Source: a virus
Length of the DNA stretch: 62,076 nucleotides
IMG/VR virus record: IMGVR_UViG_3300028399_000007
Coordinates: 1 to 62,076 of that record
Strand: one strand, 5' to 3'
Program-made: the position numbers and the translations under genes
In this document: in pieces, positions 48,897 to 57,657 of the stretch
Position numbering within the stretch: position 1 is the stretch's first letter
How the letters are laid out: each line of letters opens with the position of its first letter
Notes under the pieces: model-generated
Databases searched by the model: none
The model's input: the letters and a program-made list of their open reading frames with translations, nothing else
What the model was told of the DNA's origin: nothing

Positions 48897-49710
48897 ACTA
48901 GAAAGTGCCAGCCGGATCGCCAATAGCACGATCAAGCAAATCAAGGAACGCGGTACTTGTAGCCGTGAAGAAATCCGGTTCCTTGTGGATGCCTATTACC
49001 AAGTACAAAAGATGCGGATCGCACTGGGTAATCAGATATTTGCATTGACTGAATCCAATGAACCGCATGAGATCAGTGACTGGCTGTTCAGCCAGTTCAA
49101 ACTGATCGAAAGCCAGATCAGCCGATCCCTGAAAGCATTTTGTGAGACCACAAAGCCCGGTCAATGGCTATTGTCAATCACGGGCATAGGCCCTGTGTTG
49201 GCGGCCAATTTTCTTGCCCATCTTGACGTGACAAAATCAGAAACAGCGGGCGGATTCTGGCGGTTCGCCGGGTTGGATCCAACACTGGAATGGAAGAAAG
49301 GTTGTAAGCGTCCGTTTAACGCGCGGCTTAAAACGGCTTGTTGGAAAGCGGGTGAATCATTTTGCAAGGTACAGAACCGTGATTCGGACGTTTACGGCAA
49401 GGTCTATGCTGAGCGTAAGGCACTGGAAATACAACGCAATGACAGGCTTGAATTTGCCGATCAGGCGAAGGAAAAACTGGAGAAGTTTAACATCGGCAAG
49501 GACACGGATGCCTACAAGCATTATGCTGAGGGTAAGCTGCCGCCTGCGCATATCGACCAGCGTGCCAAGCGTTATGCGGTTAAGCTATTCCTGTCACATC
49601 TGCATCATGTAATGTATGAATGCGAGCATGGGCGCAAACCACCCAAACCCTACGTCATAGAACACATGGGGCATGCGCATTACGTCGCCCCGCCAAACTG
49701 GCCATTGTAA
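48880..49710 (+). CDS. Protein with IS110-type Transposase_20 helix-hairpin-helix domain
   Basis: 276 residues, GGGAGG site. An N-terminal coiled coil (1-90) and QWLLSITGIGPVLAANFLAH, GGFWRFAGLDPTLEWKKG and ARLKTACWKAGESF match the C-terminal domain of IS110/IS116 recombinases. The N-terminal RuvC-like DEDD domain is absent, so it is not a full transposase. Phages often carry this stand-alone form; DNA-structure binding is likely. Confidence 0.75.
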   Translation: MTTANELESASRIANSTIKQIKERGTCSREEIRFLVDAYYQVQKMRIALGNQIFALTESNEPHEISDWLFSQFKLIESQISRSLKAFCETTKPGQWLLSITGIGPVLAANFLAHLDVTKSETAGGFWRFAGLDPTLEWKKGCKRPFNARLKTACWKAGESFCKVQNRDSDVYGKVYAERKALEIQRNDRLEFADQAKEKLEKFNIGKDTDAYKHYAEGKLPPAHIDQRAKRYAVKLFLSHLHHVMYECEHGRKPPKPYVIEHMGHAHYVAPPNWPL

Positions 49711-49721
49711 GGAGGGCTATC

Positions 49722-50114
49722 ATGGCTGCCAAGCCTAAAAAAATCGGTACCAAGATTGATCACCTGTTTGCCATGAGCGAAACAATCTCAGAACGTGAAA
49801 AAGAATTGAAAGAACTGAAATCAAAACGTGCTGAACTGGAAGCTGATATAATCAAGCACTTGCACACTGAAAACGCGACCGATGCCGGTGGTAAAATGGG
49901 CAAGGTCAGTATCAGCATCACCAAACATGCCAACGTGAAAGATTGGAAAAAATACTATGAGTATATCCACAAGCACAAGGCATTCGATCTTCTGCAACGC
50001 CGTGTAAGTGACAAGGCTTACTTTGATCGCGTTGAGGAAGGTGAAAAGATCCCCGGCGTGGAGGTTTACACGCGGGAAAAACTGAACCGATCACGGCGAC
50101 GTGAAAAGGTTTAA
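49722..50114 (+). CDS. Coiled-coil phage protein
   Basis: 130 residues from ATG 49722 (GGAGGGCT site). A basic start (AAKPKKIGTKIDHLFAMSE), a coiled coil (SEREKELKELKSKRAELEAD) and a strand-rich end (KMGKVSISITKHANVKDWKK). Widespread in phages with the pattern GKVSIS...VKDWxxYYxYI, unknown function, perhaps with the ssDNA-binding-like protein. Confidence 0.65.
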   Translation: MAAKPKKIGTKIDHLFAMSETISEREKELKELKSKRAELEADIIKHLHTENATDAGGKMGKVSISITKHANVKDWKKYYEYIHKHKAFDLLQRRVSDKAYFDRVEEGEKIPGVEVYTREKLNRSRRREKV

Positions 50115-50156
50115 TTAACCGGGCAGTAGCCCATATCAACAACAGGAGCAATTATA

Positions 50157-50399
50157 ATGCCGAGAAAGATCGATCCCAACAACGTAAAAGCACGTATCAA
50201 GGACAACAAGACCACTGCTGCCGCAGCCAAGAAAACCCTGCTATCCATGCTGGCGGCTGTGACCAAGGATTATGGTGGCAATGATGTGGATGTAAGTGAA
50301 ATGCGTGCAGAGCTTTCCACGTTTATCAAGTCCATCAGGGCGATCCGCAGCGATATGGACAAACTGGCCGCTATCGAAGCCGCTAGCGGCGATGACTGA
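50157..50399 (+). CDS. Small helical protein
   Basis: 80 residues, AGGAG site. Alanine/lysine-rich helices (KDNKTTAAAAKKTLLSMLA; EMRAELSTFIKSIRAIRSD). Unknown. Lies between the coiled-coil protein and the zinc protein, probably co-expressed. Confidence 0.6.
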   Translation: MPRKIDPNNVKARIKDNKTTAAAAKKTLLSMLAAVTKDYGGNDVDVSEMRAELSTFIKSIRAIRSDMDKLAAIEAASGDD

Positions 50400-50427
50400 T
50401 CGCAACGACTAACAGGAGGCTATTTAT

Positions 50428-51219
50428 ATGGCTGCAAAGAAAAAGACCAGTAAGGCCCTGAGCGTTGACTGGCGCAAGGAACTGGCCGCCAAGGCCAGTA
50501 AAATGAGTGCCAAGGGACGTATCAAGGCCGCTGGTGGCGAGTATATCAGCACTAAGGGCGGCAAGTTCTCTATCGGTGACAGGATCATCGGTGACAGCTT
50601 CCCCGCCGTTGTGATTGGTGCGGTATATGAAAACTCATGGTTCGATTCAAAGTTTGTCGAAGGCGAACCTTCCTGCCCTGCATGTTTCGCTATCGCGTAT
50701 GATGAGGAGGATCTAGCCCCTCACCCCGATAGCCCTGTGCCGCAAGCTGAGACGTGCGAAGAGTGCGAAAAGAACCAATGGGGATCATCAGAGGAAGGGC
50801 GTGGTAAGGCGTGCGGTAATCGCTTCCGCTTGGCCGTGGTCCACGGCGATGATACCAAGGCCAACGCCAGCGAGATCGAAGTCAAGGGTCTGCGGTTAGC
50901 GCCTACCAGCATTAACAATTTCCGATCCTACGTGGCGGAACTTGAGGCCCGTGGTGACTTGGAGCTTGTACAGGCGGCCTGCAATATCTACTTCGATCCT
51001 GAAAGCAAACAGGCGGTGCCGCCGATCTTGTTTGAGTTTATGAACGAGATCACGTCCGACAAGGCGCTCAACGCATTGGTGTCCAAGTGGCCTGATGCGG
51101 AAAAACTGCTGGAACAGCCTTATGACAAGGCGAACTATAAGCCGCCCGGTCGTGCGCGTGGCAAGAAAAAAACGACGAAAAAGAAAACCAGCAAGAAACG
51201 TGCAAGCAAGTTTTCCTGA
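50428..51219 (+). CDS. Zinc-containing, likely ssDNA-binding protein
   Basis: 263 residues, AGGAGG site. An N-terminal basic tail, a beta-rich domain (GDRIIGDSFPAVVIGAVYEN), cysteines CPAC ... CEEC ... C that could bind zinc, and a lysine-rich C-terminus (GKKKTTKKKTSKKRASKFS). The position directly before the polymerase and the composition suggest a single-strand DNA-binding protein; not proven. Confidence 0.6.
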   Translation: MAAKKKTSKALSVDWRKELAAKASKMSAKGRIKAAGGEYISTKGGKFSIGDRIIGDSFPAVVIGAVYENSWFDSKFVEGEPSCPACFAIAYDEEDLAPHPDSPVPQAETCEECEKNQWGSSEEGRGKACGNRFRLAVVHGDDTKANASEIEVKGLRLAPTSINNFRSYVAELEARGDLELVQAACNIYFDPESKQAVPPILFEFMNEITSDKALNALVSKWPDAEKLLEQPYDKANYKPPGRARGKKKTTKKKTSKKRASKFS

Positions 51220-51262
51220 TTTGCTTGCACGATCCATGCCCCGGCGGTGTCGGGGCATTTTT
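51199..51262 (+). terminator. Double hairpin terminator before the DNA polymerase
   Basis: CGTGCAAGCA (51199-51208) pairs with TGCTTGCACG (51222-51231), enclosing the stop codon of the upstream gene. TGCCCCG (51237-51243) pairs with CGGGGCA (51251-51257), followed by TTTTTAT. The second is a standard terminator 18 bases before the polymerase start, so it may set polymerase level. Confidence 0.8.
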
Positions 51263-51279
51263 ATATTTGAAGGTCAGGC

Positions 51280-54051
51280 ATGCCAAAAATACCGTTAGCT
51301 GTTATAGACTTTGAGACGCTGCGCATTGAGCCGCGCCCTGATTACCCACCAGAACCAGTGGGCCTAGCTGTGTTGGAGCCCGGTAAGCGCCCTGTGTACT
51401 TGGCATGGGGACACCCTTTGAAAAATAACTGTACTTTCGATGATGCTTACAAAACTTTGCATCGGATTTATGAAAGGTATTGTGTCGTTATGCACAATGC
51501 CGTTTTTGATCTTGAAGTCGCTGAAAAGTTTTTTGATCTGCCGCTAGTGCCGCCACATGGGTTTTGTGACACGATGCTTGAAGCATTTTTGTACAACCCG
51601 CGTTTCCCTGATATGAAATTGAAAAATCTGGCGGATAACCTGCTGGGTATGCCGCCTGTTGAAGAACAGCGATTGCACGAATGGATCCTGAGTCATGTTT
51701 TTACAAGTCAAAAAAGTGGCAAGGGCAGCATAAAAATATGGGATCACAGACCAAAAGGGCTGTATGCCATACCGCCGTCACAAGCCGGTGGGTTCATAGG
51801 CTATGCACCCGGTGACTTGGTGGGCAGATACGCCAAGGGCGACGTGGTGCGCACTAAGAAACTTCACAATCTTTTCATGCCCAAGATCAAAAAACTAGGC
51901 ATGATGGAACAGTGGGATGTTGAACATCGTGTTTCTATTAAGGCACTGGAAATGTCGCGCAGCGGTGTGCGTATAGACGTTGATAATCTGGCACCTGATC
52001 TTGAAACCGCCAAGAAAAAACTGGCTACTGCCGAAAGGAACGTTTACAAAAAATTGGGTGAGATAAATCTTAACAGCCCCAAGCAAAAAATAGAAGCATT
52101 TGAAAGCAGGGGTTTGGTGTCTGAATGGGAGTACACTGACAAAGGAAACCCAAAGACAAGTATAGACTCACTGATGCGCGTGTGTACGGATAAAAAACTT
52201 GTCAAGGATTTGAACATATATAGCAAGTACACCAAGATCATAGGCACCTATATGCAGCCTTGGCTGGCGTCTGCATTGAAGAACAACGGGTATTTCTACC
52301 CATGGTATAACACGATAAAGGGGGAAAATGATCGTGGTACCTATACAGGCAGGTTCAGTTCTAATTTTCAACAGGTGCCGCGTCGCGTCGAGGACGTATC
52401 ACTAAAAGGTTTACCATTCCTGCGCAACTACGTTATAGCAGATAAAAAATCGCACGTGCTATTTAACCGTGATTTTTGTTTTTCTGATGATACAGAAGTT
52501 TTAACAGATCGTGGTTGGATGTTATTCAAAGATTTAGGTAAAAATGAGCTAGTCGCTCAGTATAAAAATGGTGTTATCAGTTATGCCAAACCGCTTGCTT
52601 ATCAAAAAGAAAGATTTACAGGTAAAATGGTGCATATACATAGTCCCAAAAGTTGTAATATGTTGGTGAGTCCAGATCACCAATGCCTGCAACTGGACTA
52701 CAATAACCGGCCTGTGAAAATACGTGCCGTAGGTTATAGGCTTGGTCATTATAAGCAAGTTGTATCAGGCATAGTTAAAAATAAACAGTCCATTGATATT
52801 TCAATTGACTTGTTAAAATTATCTGTAGCAATACAAGCCGACGGCAAAATACTTTTTCAAAATACCGGCGTAAAAATTTCTTTCTATTTGAAAAAGGAAA
52901 GGAAAATAAAACGGCTTGAAGCATTGTTAAATGCGCTCGATATTCCTTACATAAAAAAAGCAATGGTAAGTAAAAAAGGCTTTTTCAGTTTCCTTTTTTA
53001 CATGCCTGATGACGTCAACAAAATTCTTGATACAGGCACAAAACAGTTTAAGCGTAGTCTGCTAAAACTTTCTTATGAAAACAGGCTGCTGTTTTTGAAA
53101 GAGCTTGGATATTGGGATGGATCAATCATTGGTGAAAGTTGGCAATACTTCAATACAAATTTAGCTAGTTTTGATTTACTGCAAGAAATGTGCGTCATAA
53201 CGGGTGTCAAATCAGTATTGAAGTACATGAAACGCGATGAGGTTAGAAAATGCTGCGGTTTGTTATATATGACTGTTAAGCACGCCGTTGATACAAAAAT
53301 GTTTAGCAAGGATTTTGTTGAATATGATGGCTATATGTATTGTGTCACTATGCCGCAAGGAACGGTTATTGTTAGACGTGGTGGCAACGCATTTATAACA
53401 GGACAATGTGGCCAAGAAGTACGGATCCTTGCGCATTTTGAAGATGGTGTGCTGTTATCCGCATTCAATAAAGATCCGGAATTGGACGGGCATAGTTTTG
53501 TCAATGATCTAGTAACCGAACTAACAGGCATTGACTACGGACGCTCTGCAATCAAAGCGTGCAATTTTTTGATCATCTATGGTGGCGGTGTTTACGCACT
53601 ATCACAAAATTTAGGGATCTCCTATGATCAGGCAGATGAGATATACAAGGCGCATGGTGATGCGCTTGTCGGTTTAGGTGAGTTGAAAAATGAGCTAAGG
53701 TTATTGGCACGCAGGGGAGAGATGTTTAAGACTGCTGGCGGTAGATGGTATGACTTTGAGGAAGGTTTTGAATATGTTGCGTTGAACACGTTGATACAGG
53801 GCAGTGCTGCTGATCATAGTAAACGTGCGTTATTGAATATATCCGATATGATAGAAACAAAAGGATATGACGCTAGGCTCATACTAACTGTGCATGACGA
53901 GTTTATGATCAGCGGCCCTGCAAGATGCAAAAAGAAATTTATGACGGATTTTCGTGAAGCAATGGAATATGATGAATTGTTTGATCTGCCTATGTTAACT
54001 GATGGCAAGATCGGCAAGTGTTGGGGGAAGATGGAAAAAGTTAACTATTAG
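51280..54051 (+). CDS. Family A DNA polymerase with intein
   Basis: 923 codons; extein 613 residues. N-terminal 3'-5' exonuclease (VIDFETLR, MHNAVFDLEVAEKF, FCDTMLEAFLYNPRF). Polymerase motifs: TYTGRFSSNFQQVPRR; motif A RDF+CGQEVRILAHF, split by the intein (52477-53406); motif B RSAIKACNFLIIYGGGVYAL; motif C LILTVHDEFM. It replicates phage DNA and is inactive until spliced because motif A is divided. AAGGT site before ATG 51280. Confidence 0.93.
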   Translation: MPKIPLAVIDFETLRIEPRPDYPPEPVGLAVLEPGKRPVYLAWGHPLKNNCTFDDAYKTLHRIYERYCVVMHNAVFDLEVAEKFFDLPLVPPHGFCDTMLEAFLYNPRFPDMKLKNLADNLLGMPPVEEQRLHEWILSHVFTSQKSGKGSIKIWDHRPKGLYAIPPSQAGGFIGYAPGDLVGRYAKGDVVRTKKLHNLFMPKIKKLGMMEQWDVEHRVSIKALEMSRSGVRIDVDNLAPDLETAKKKLATAERNVYKKLGEINLNSPKQKIEAFESRGLVSEWEYTDKGNPKTSIDSLMRVCTDKKLVKDLNIYSKYTKIIGTYMQPWLASALKNNGYFYPWYNTIKGENDRGTYTGRFSSNFQQVPRRVEDVSLKGLPFLRNYVIADKKSHVLFNRDFCFSDDTEVLTDRGWMLFKDLGKNELVAQYKNGVISYAKPLAYQKERFTGKMVHIHSPKSCNMLVSPDHQCLQLDYNNRPVKIRAVGYRLGHYKQVVSGIVKNKQSIDISIDLLKLSVAIQADGKILFQNTGVKISFYLKKERKIKRLEALLNALDIPYIKKAMVSKKGFFSFLFYMPDDVNKILDTGTKQFKRSLLKLSYENRLLFLKELGYWDGSIIGESWQYFNTNLASFDLLQEMCVITGVKSVLKYMKRDEVRKCCGLLYMTVKHAVDTKMFSKDFVEYDGYMYCVTMPQGTVIVRRGGNAFITGQCGQEVRILAHFEDGVLLSAFNKDPELDGHSFVNDLVTELTGIDYGRSAIKACNFLIIYGGGVYALSQNLGISYDQADEIYKAHGDALVGLGELKNELRLLARRGEMFKTAGGRWYDFEEGFEYVALNTLIQGSAADHSKRALLNISDMIETKGYDARLILTVHDEFMISGPARCKKKFMTDFREAMEYDELFDLPMLTDGKIGKCWGKMEKVNY
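52477..53406 (+). other. Intein in DNA polymerase motif A
   Basis: 310 residues. Starts C-F-S-D-D-T-E-V-L-T (block A); block B LVSPDHQCLQL; block F YMYCVTMPQG; ends ITGQ before Cys+1, so the last residue is Gln and the penultimate Gly instead of His-Asn. Endonuclease-like blocks LSVAIQADG and FLKELGYWDGS are relics of, or an active, LAGLIDADG domain. Confidence 0.9.
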
Positions 54052-54064
54052 GAGGACGGACGTT

Positions 54065-54244
54065 ATGGGTGACGATATATACAAAGAACACGGTTTCAAA
54101 GATCGCACGGACTACTTACATAGTTTGGCAGATGAATATGGCATGCCACTTGAAGATGTGATTGCCCTTGCCGATATACTTGGACAAGATGAAGATTTTG
54201 ATCAACTAGTTATATCACTTGAAGACAGGAGCATTCAACTATGA
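54065..54244 (+). CDS. Small acidic protein between polymerase and exonuclease
   Basis: 59 residues from ATG 54065 (AGGAGG site). FKDRTDYLHSLADEYGMPLE looks like a short helical bundle with an acidic tail. ATGA overlap with the next gene. Unknown. Confidence 0.65.
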   Translation: MGDDIYKEHGFKDRTDYLHSLADEYGMPLEDVIALADILGQDEDFDQLVISLEDRSIQL

Positions 54245-54843
54245 AGGGCGCAACGCTATCTAATCTTGAAGATTACGCACATTTCAGCATCGATCTTGAA
54301 ACATTTTCAACGGCACAAAATGCCTATATCACGGCAATTGGTGCGGCGATGTTTGCACCATCCACAGGCATGATTGTTGGGCGGTTTTATTGTGTATGCC
54401 ATTGCAGCTATCATAAACGATATGACATTGATCCAGCTACAATCAATTGGTGGCTAGGGCAAAATGATGAGGCTAGAAAATCATTGTGCGATGTTCCTGA
54501 TTATTTGACTTTCAATATACACGATGCGCTGCATAATTTATCTAAATTTTTGACAACGGATATGTTGCAGCCTGTTGTATGGGGCAATGGTGCGACGTTT
54601 GATATATCAATTTTGGAAAACGCCTATAACACGGAGGGATTGCAGATACCGTGGAAGTTTTACAATATCCGCGATATGCGTACTATCATTGACATGGCAT
54701 TGAGCTTGCCGGGAGGCGCTGATGCGTTGAATTTGGAGCGCATGGGTACGGCACATAATGCTATAGATGATGCCGAACACCAAGCACGTCTAATTTCAGC
54801 GGCGTATCAGTTTATTACCATGGGGAAAGTAGCCGATGCCTAA
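54241..54843 (+). CDS. DEDDh 3'-5' exonuclease (DUF5051/DexA-like)
   Basis: 200 residues. Exo I FSIDLETFSTAQNAYITAIG, exo II WGNGATFDISILENAY, exo III AHNAIDDAEHQARL, plus the typical TINWWLGQNDEAR and RDMRTIIDM blocks. Matches the 3'-5' exo(ribo)nuclease family with T4 DexA. Likely processes ssDNA or RNA during replication. Overlaps both neighbours. Confidence 0.85.
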   Translation: MKGATLSNLEDYAHFSIDLETFSTAQNAYITAIGAAMFAPSTGMIVGRFYCVCHCSYHKRYDIDPATINWWLGQNDEARKSLCDVPDYLTFNIHDALHNLSKFLTTDMLQPVVWGNGATFDISILENAYNTEGLQIPWKFYNIRDMRTIIDMALSLPGGADALNLERMGTAHNAIDDAEHQARLISAAYQFITMGKVADA

Positions 54844-55513
54844 ACCATTTCAGTGGTCTTATAGTAGGTGGGCATTGTTCAAGCAATGCCCGTTAAAATA
54901 CAAGAAAAAGGTGATTGATAAATTGCCCGATCCGTCCGGCCCTGCTGCTGAACGTGGCACGCATATTCATAAATTGGCAGAAGGCTACGTAAATGGGCAT
55001 ATAAAAGGATTACCTAAGGAGCTTGCTAAATACAAGGATGAATTTAAGACACTACGTGCGTTGAAAAGAAAAGAACCTGACCACGTGCTAACTGAGTTTG
55101 ATTGCAGCATGACACCAGAATGGACGCACACCAGTTACGATGATTGGAATGGCGTTTATGTACGTGCGTATATTGATTTATTAAGGCTAGGTGAAAATAC
55201 GGCTATCTACATAGACTACAAAACAGGGAAAAAGTACCCTGATCATAAAGATCAAGGCCATTTGTATGCAACGACTGTCTTTTGTTTAGACGAATCAATA
55301 GAATCCGTTAGTGGCGAATTCTGGTACTTGGATAGTGGTGATTTGATGACGTTTGAATATGAACGTAGTGCGTTGCAGAGAATGATCGATGTATGGGAGA
55401 GACGTGTCGAAAAAATAAAGAACGAAAAACATTTTGATGCGATGCCGGGACCATTGTGTAAATGGTGCAATTATCATGTATCAAAGGGCGGTGATTGTCG
55501 TGGACGAGACTGA
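54836..55513 (+). CDS. PD-(D/E)xK nuclease, Cas4/RecB-like
   Basis: 225 residues. SYSRWALFKQCPLKYK at the N-terminus, AAERGTHIHKLAEG, YIDLLRLGENTAIYIDYKTG (catalytic D and D/E-x-K) and QGHLYATTVF. The C-terminal CKWCNYHV and GGDCRGR with the early Cys may bind an iron-sulphur cluster, as in Cas4. Part of a nuclease/helicase block with 54241, 55678 and 55907. Confidence 0.85.
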   Translation: MPKPFQWSYSRWALFKQCPLKYKKKVIDKLPDPSGPAAERGTHIHKLAEGYVNGHIKGLPKELAKYKDEFKTLRALKRKEPDHVLTEFDCSMTPEWTHTSYDDWNGVYVRAYIDLLRLGENTAIYIDYKTGKKYPDHKDQGHLYATTVFCLDESIESVSGEFWYLDSGDLMTFEYERSALQRMIDVWERRVEKIKNEKHFDAMPGPLCKWCNYHVSKGGDCRGRD

Positions 55514-55703
55514 TTTTAAGAGATTACTGGATCAACAATTGGTCATGTATCAGGCTAAGTTAACCATGTATGTTGTGAGCGTCATTTCAAAGGATGCCAA
55601 GAAAGCAGCAGAACTGCGCTGTGATATTCACGATATTATGGATATGGTGCTCGATAAAATTCTGGAAGAGCTTTCAGATGAAGAAACTGGAAAAGGTCGA
55701 TGA
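55491..55703 (+). CDS. Small helical protein, GTG start
   Basis: About 70 residues; starts at GTG 55491 or GTG 55500, overlapping the previous gene by 14-23 bases. Two helices (DFKRLLDQQLVMYQAKLTMY; DIHDIMDMVLDKILEEL). Unknown. Overlaps the next gene by 26 bases. Confidence 0.5.
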   Translation: MIVVDETDFKRLLDQQLVMYQAKLTMYVVSVISKDAKKAAELRCDIHDIMDMVLDKILEELSDEETGKGR

Positions 55704-55977
55704 GCAAAAGTTTGTCAGGTACGTATTAGAACAGGGTGATCTGTGCCCAAAAGTAGGATGGCACGGACAACGTGGTTGGCCTGATCGAGAAGTTGTTATG
55801 TCTGATAACAGACATTTTTACATAGAATTTAAGCGCAAAGGTGAGGAATTACGTCCTTTGCAGAAGCACATACATGAGTTATTAAGAAAACGAGGCCATA
55901 GCGTTTATGTCACGGACAACTACCAAGAGGCGATCCGTATCTACCATAAGGAAAAAGATCGCCGAGAACAAACGTAA
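55678..55977 (+). CDS. VRR-NUC domain nuclease
   Basis: 99 residues from ATG 55678. GWHGQRGWPDREVVM, FYIEFKRKGEELRPLQKHIH and RGHSVYVTDNYQEAI are the VRR-NUC core (D ... E-x-K), a PD-(D/E)xK family of Holliday-junction or flap nucleases, often paired in phages with a SNF2 helicase as here. Confidence 0.85.
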   Translation: MKKLEKVDEQKFVRYVLEQGDLCPKVGWHGQRGWPDREVVMSDNRHFYIEFKRKGEELRPLQKHIHELLRKRGHSVYVTDNYQEAIRIYHKEKDRREQT

Positions 55978-57358
55978 AAAACTGTTTAAGCCACATCCTT
56001 ATCAAAAGGAATCGATCAGGTTTTTGCTTGAAAACCCTGCAAGTGGACTATTTTTAGCGCCGGGGCTAGGCAAGACTATCTGCACGTTGCAGGCATTTGA
56101 TATTTTGCGCGATGAGAAAATAATTAAAAACATGCTAATTGTGGCCAAGTTACGGATCATAAATAGTACGTGGCCACGTGAAATAAGTAAATGGGGATTT
56201 GACTACAAAGTACACACCTTGCATGGGAAGGACAAGGACAAGTTACTAAAAGAAAAAGCTGATGTTTACCTGATCAACTATGAAGGTTTGCCATGGCTTT
56301 ATGAACAATTGGTGAAAAAGAAAGTAGGCACGAATATAGATATGATCGTGCTGGATGAATCGAGCAAAATCAAGAATACACGCACGCAACGGTTTAAGTT
56401 GGTTAAAAAAATGATGCCGCTATTCAAACGGCGTCATATATTGACAGGATCACCGGCACCTAACAATTTATTGGATCTGTTTGGTCAAATCTTTTTCCTA
56501 GATGGCGGTGAAGCACTGGGCAGATATATCACACACTACAGAAATATGTATTTTTACCCAACAGGGTACATGGGCTATGAATTTAAGCTACAGGATGGCG
56601 CGGAGGAACAGATTTATGATCGCGTTGCGCCTATTGTATTACGTTTTGGCCATGATCTGATCGATATGCCGCCTTTGCAAAAGCGTACCGTCGATATTGA
56701 GTTTACCAAGGCCTCCCGTAAAAAATATGTCGAAATGGAAAACCATTTCATAACGATGATAAAAGACAAGACAGTTACAGCGTCCAATGCAGGGGTCAAG
56801 ACCCAGAAACTAAGACAAATGGCAAATGGCAGTGTCTATGATGAAAATGGAAAAATCGTAGTCATACATGAAGAAAAAATAGAGGCTTTGAAGGAATTGA
56901 TCGATGAACTACAGGGCGATCCGTGCCTTGTTGGCTATGAGTTTGATCATGATTTGAAAGCCCTGCAACGCCATTTTCCAGATGTACCGTATATTGGCAG
57001 GGGTGTTAACAGTAAAAAACAAAACAAGATCGAGGATGATTGGAATGCTGGTAAACTGCCTGTATTGTTCGGCCAGATCGCCACAGTTGCCCATGGTCTA
57101 AACTTACAGGAATCAGGTTGTAATGTAGTATTCTATAGCCTTACTTGGAATCTTGAAGATTACGAGCAATTTATACAACGTGTATGGCGACAAGGGCAGA
57201 AAAACACAACAATCGTCCATCATTTAATGATGGCGGATTCTGTCGATCAGGATGTGATGACGGTACTTGAACAAAAGGATGCAACACAACGCGCACTTTT
57301 AGACGCACTGGCTAAACGCACTAGACAAAGAGGTATGCAAAATGGGAAAGGGATCTGA
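55907..57358 (+). CDS. SNF2-family DEAD/DEAH helicase
   Basis: 483 residues from ATG 55907, overlapping the VRR nuclease by 71 bases; no strong site before that ATG, so a later non-ATG start near 55950 after AAGGAAAAAG is possible. Motif I FLAPGLGKTICTLQAF, II MIVLDESSKIKN, III ILTGSPAPNN, V FGQIATVAHGLNLQ, VI YEQFIQRVWRQGQKN. Works on duplex DNA with the VRR nuclease in replication or recombination. Confidence 0.9.
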   Translation: MSRTTTKRRSVSTIRKKIAENKRKKLFKPHPYQKESIRFLLENPASGLFLAPGLGKTICTLQAFDILRDEKIIKNMLIVAKLRIINSTWPREISKWGFDYKVHTLHGKDKDKLLKEKADVYLINYEGLPWLYEQLVKKKVGTNIDMIVLDESSKIKNTRTQRFKLVKKMMPLFKRRHILTGSPAPNNLLDLFGQIFFLDGGEALGRYITHYRNMYFYPTGYMGYEFKLQDGAEEQIYDRVAPIVLRFGHDLIDMPPLQKRTVDIEFTKASRKKYVEMENHFITMIKDKTVTASNAGVKTQKLRQMANGSVYDENGKIVVIHEEKIEALKELIDELQGDPCLVGYEFDHDLKALQRHFPDVPYIGRGVNSKKQNKIEDDWNAGKLPVLFGQIATVAHGLNLQESGCNVVFYSLTWNLEDYEQFIQRVWRQGQKNTTIVHHLMMADSVDQDVMTVLEQKDATQRALLDALAKRTRQRGMQNGKGI

Positions 57359-57587
57359 TTTAGATTATGGCGCGATACTAAAGTCATGGCGCACAGTGAC
57401 TAAGTTTTTGCACAGCGACAAAGATGCCATGGACGAAGAAATCGTCAAGGCATTGTTGCGTGGGGAGTTCCACGGTGCGCGGCGTGCATCGATCATCGGC
57501 GTATTGCATAGTCGTTACCACAAGCTACGCGGGCAACGGATCAGGAAAATGCTTGTTAACGGGCATTGGCCGGACGACAACCTGTAA
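57342..57587 (+). CDS. Small basic protein after helicase
   Basis: 81 residues, start inside the helicase end (17-base overlap). SWRTVTKFLHSDKDAMDEEI and HSRYHKLRGQRIRKMLVNGH. Unknown; last gene of the replication operon before promoter 57658. Confidence 0.65.
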   Translation: MGKGSDLDYGAILKSWRTVTKFLHSDKDAMDEEIVKALLRGEFHGARRASIIGVLHSRYHKLRGQRIRKMLVNGHWPDDNL

Positions 57588-57627
57588 TATAAGCATTTCC
57601 TTATTTGCATATTTGCATATAAATAAT

Positions 57628-57642
57628 AAAATCAATAACTTA
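57628..57642 (+). promoter_or_regulatory. Dyad operator-like motif, copy 5
   Basis: AAAATCAATAACTTA, 15 bp upstream of promoter 57658. The surrounding sequence contains TATTTGCATATTTGCATAT direct repeats. Confidence 0.55.
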
Positions 57643-57657
57643 TAACAATAAAAAGTA

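Noticed and set aside
48880-49710. Complete IS110 insertion sequence
   Set aside because: The catalytic N-terminal domain is missing, no element ends are visible and the gene is embedded in a coupled phage operon.
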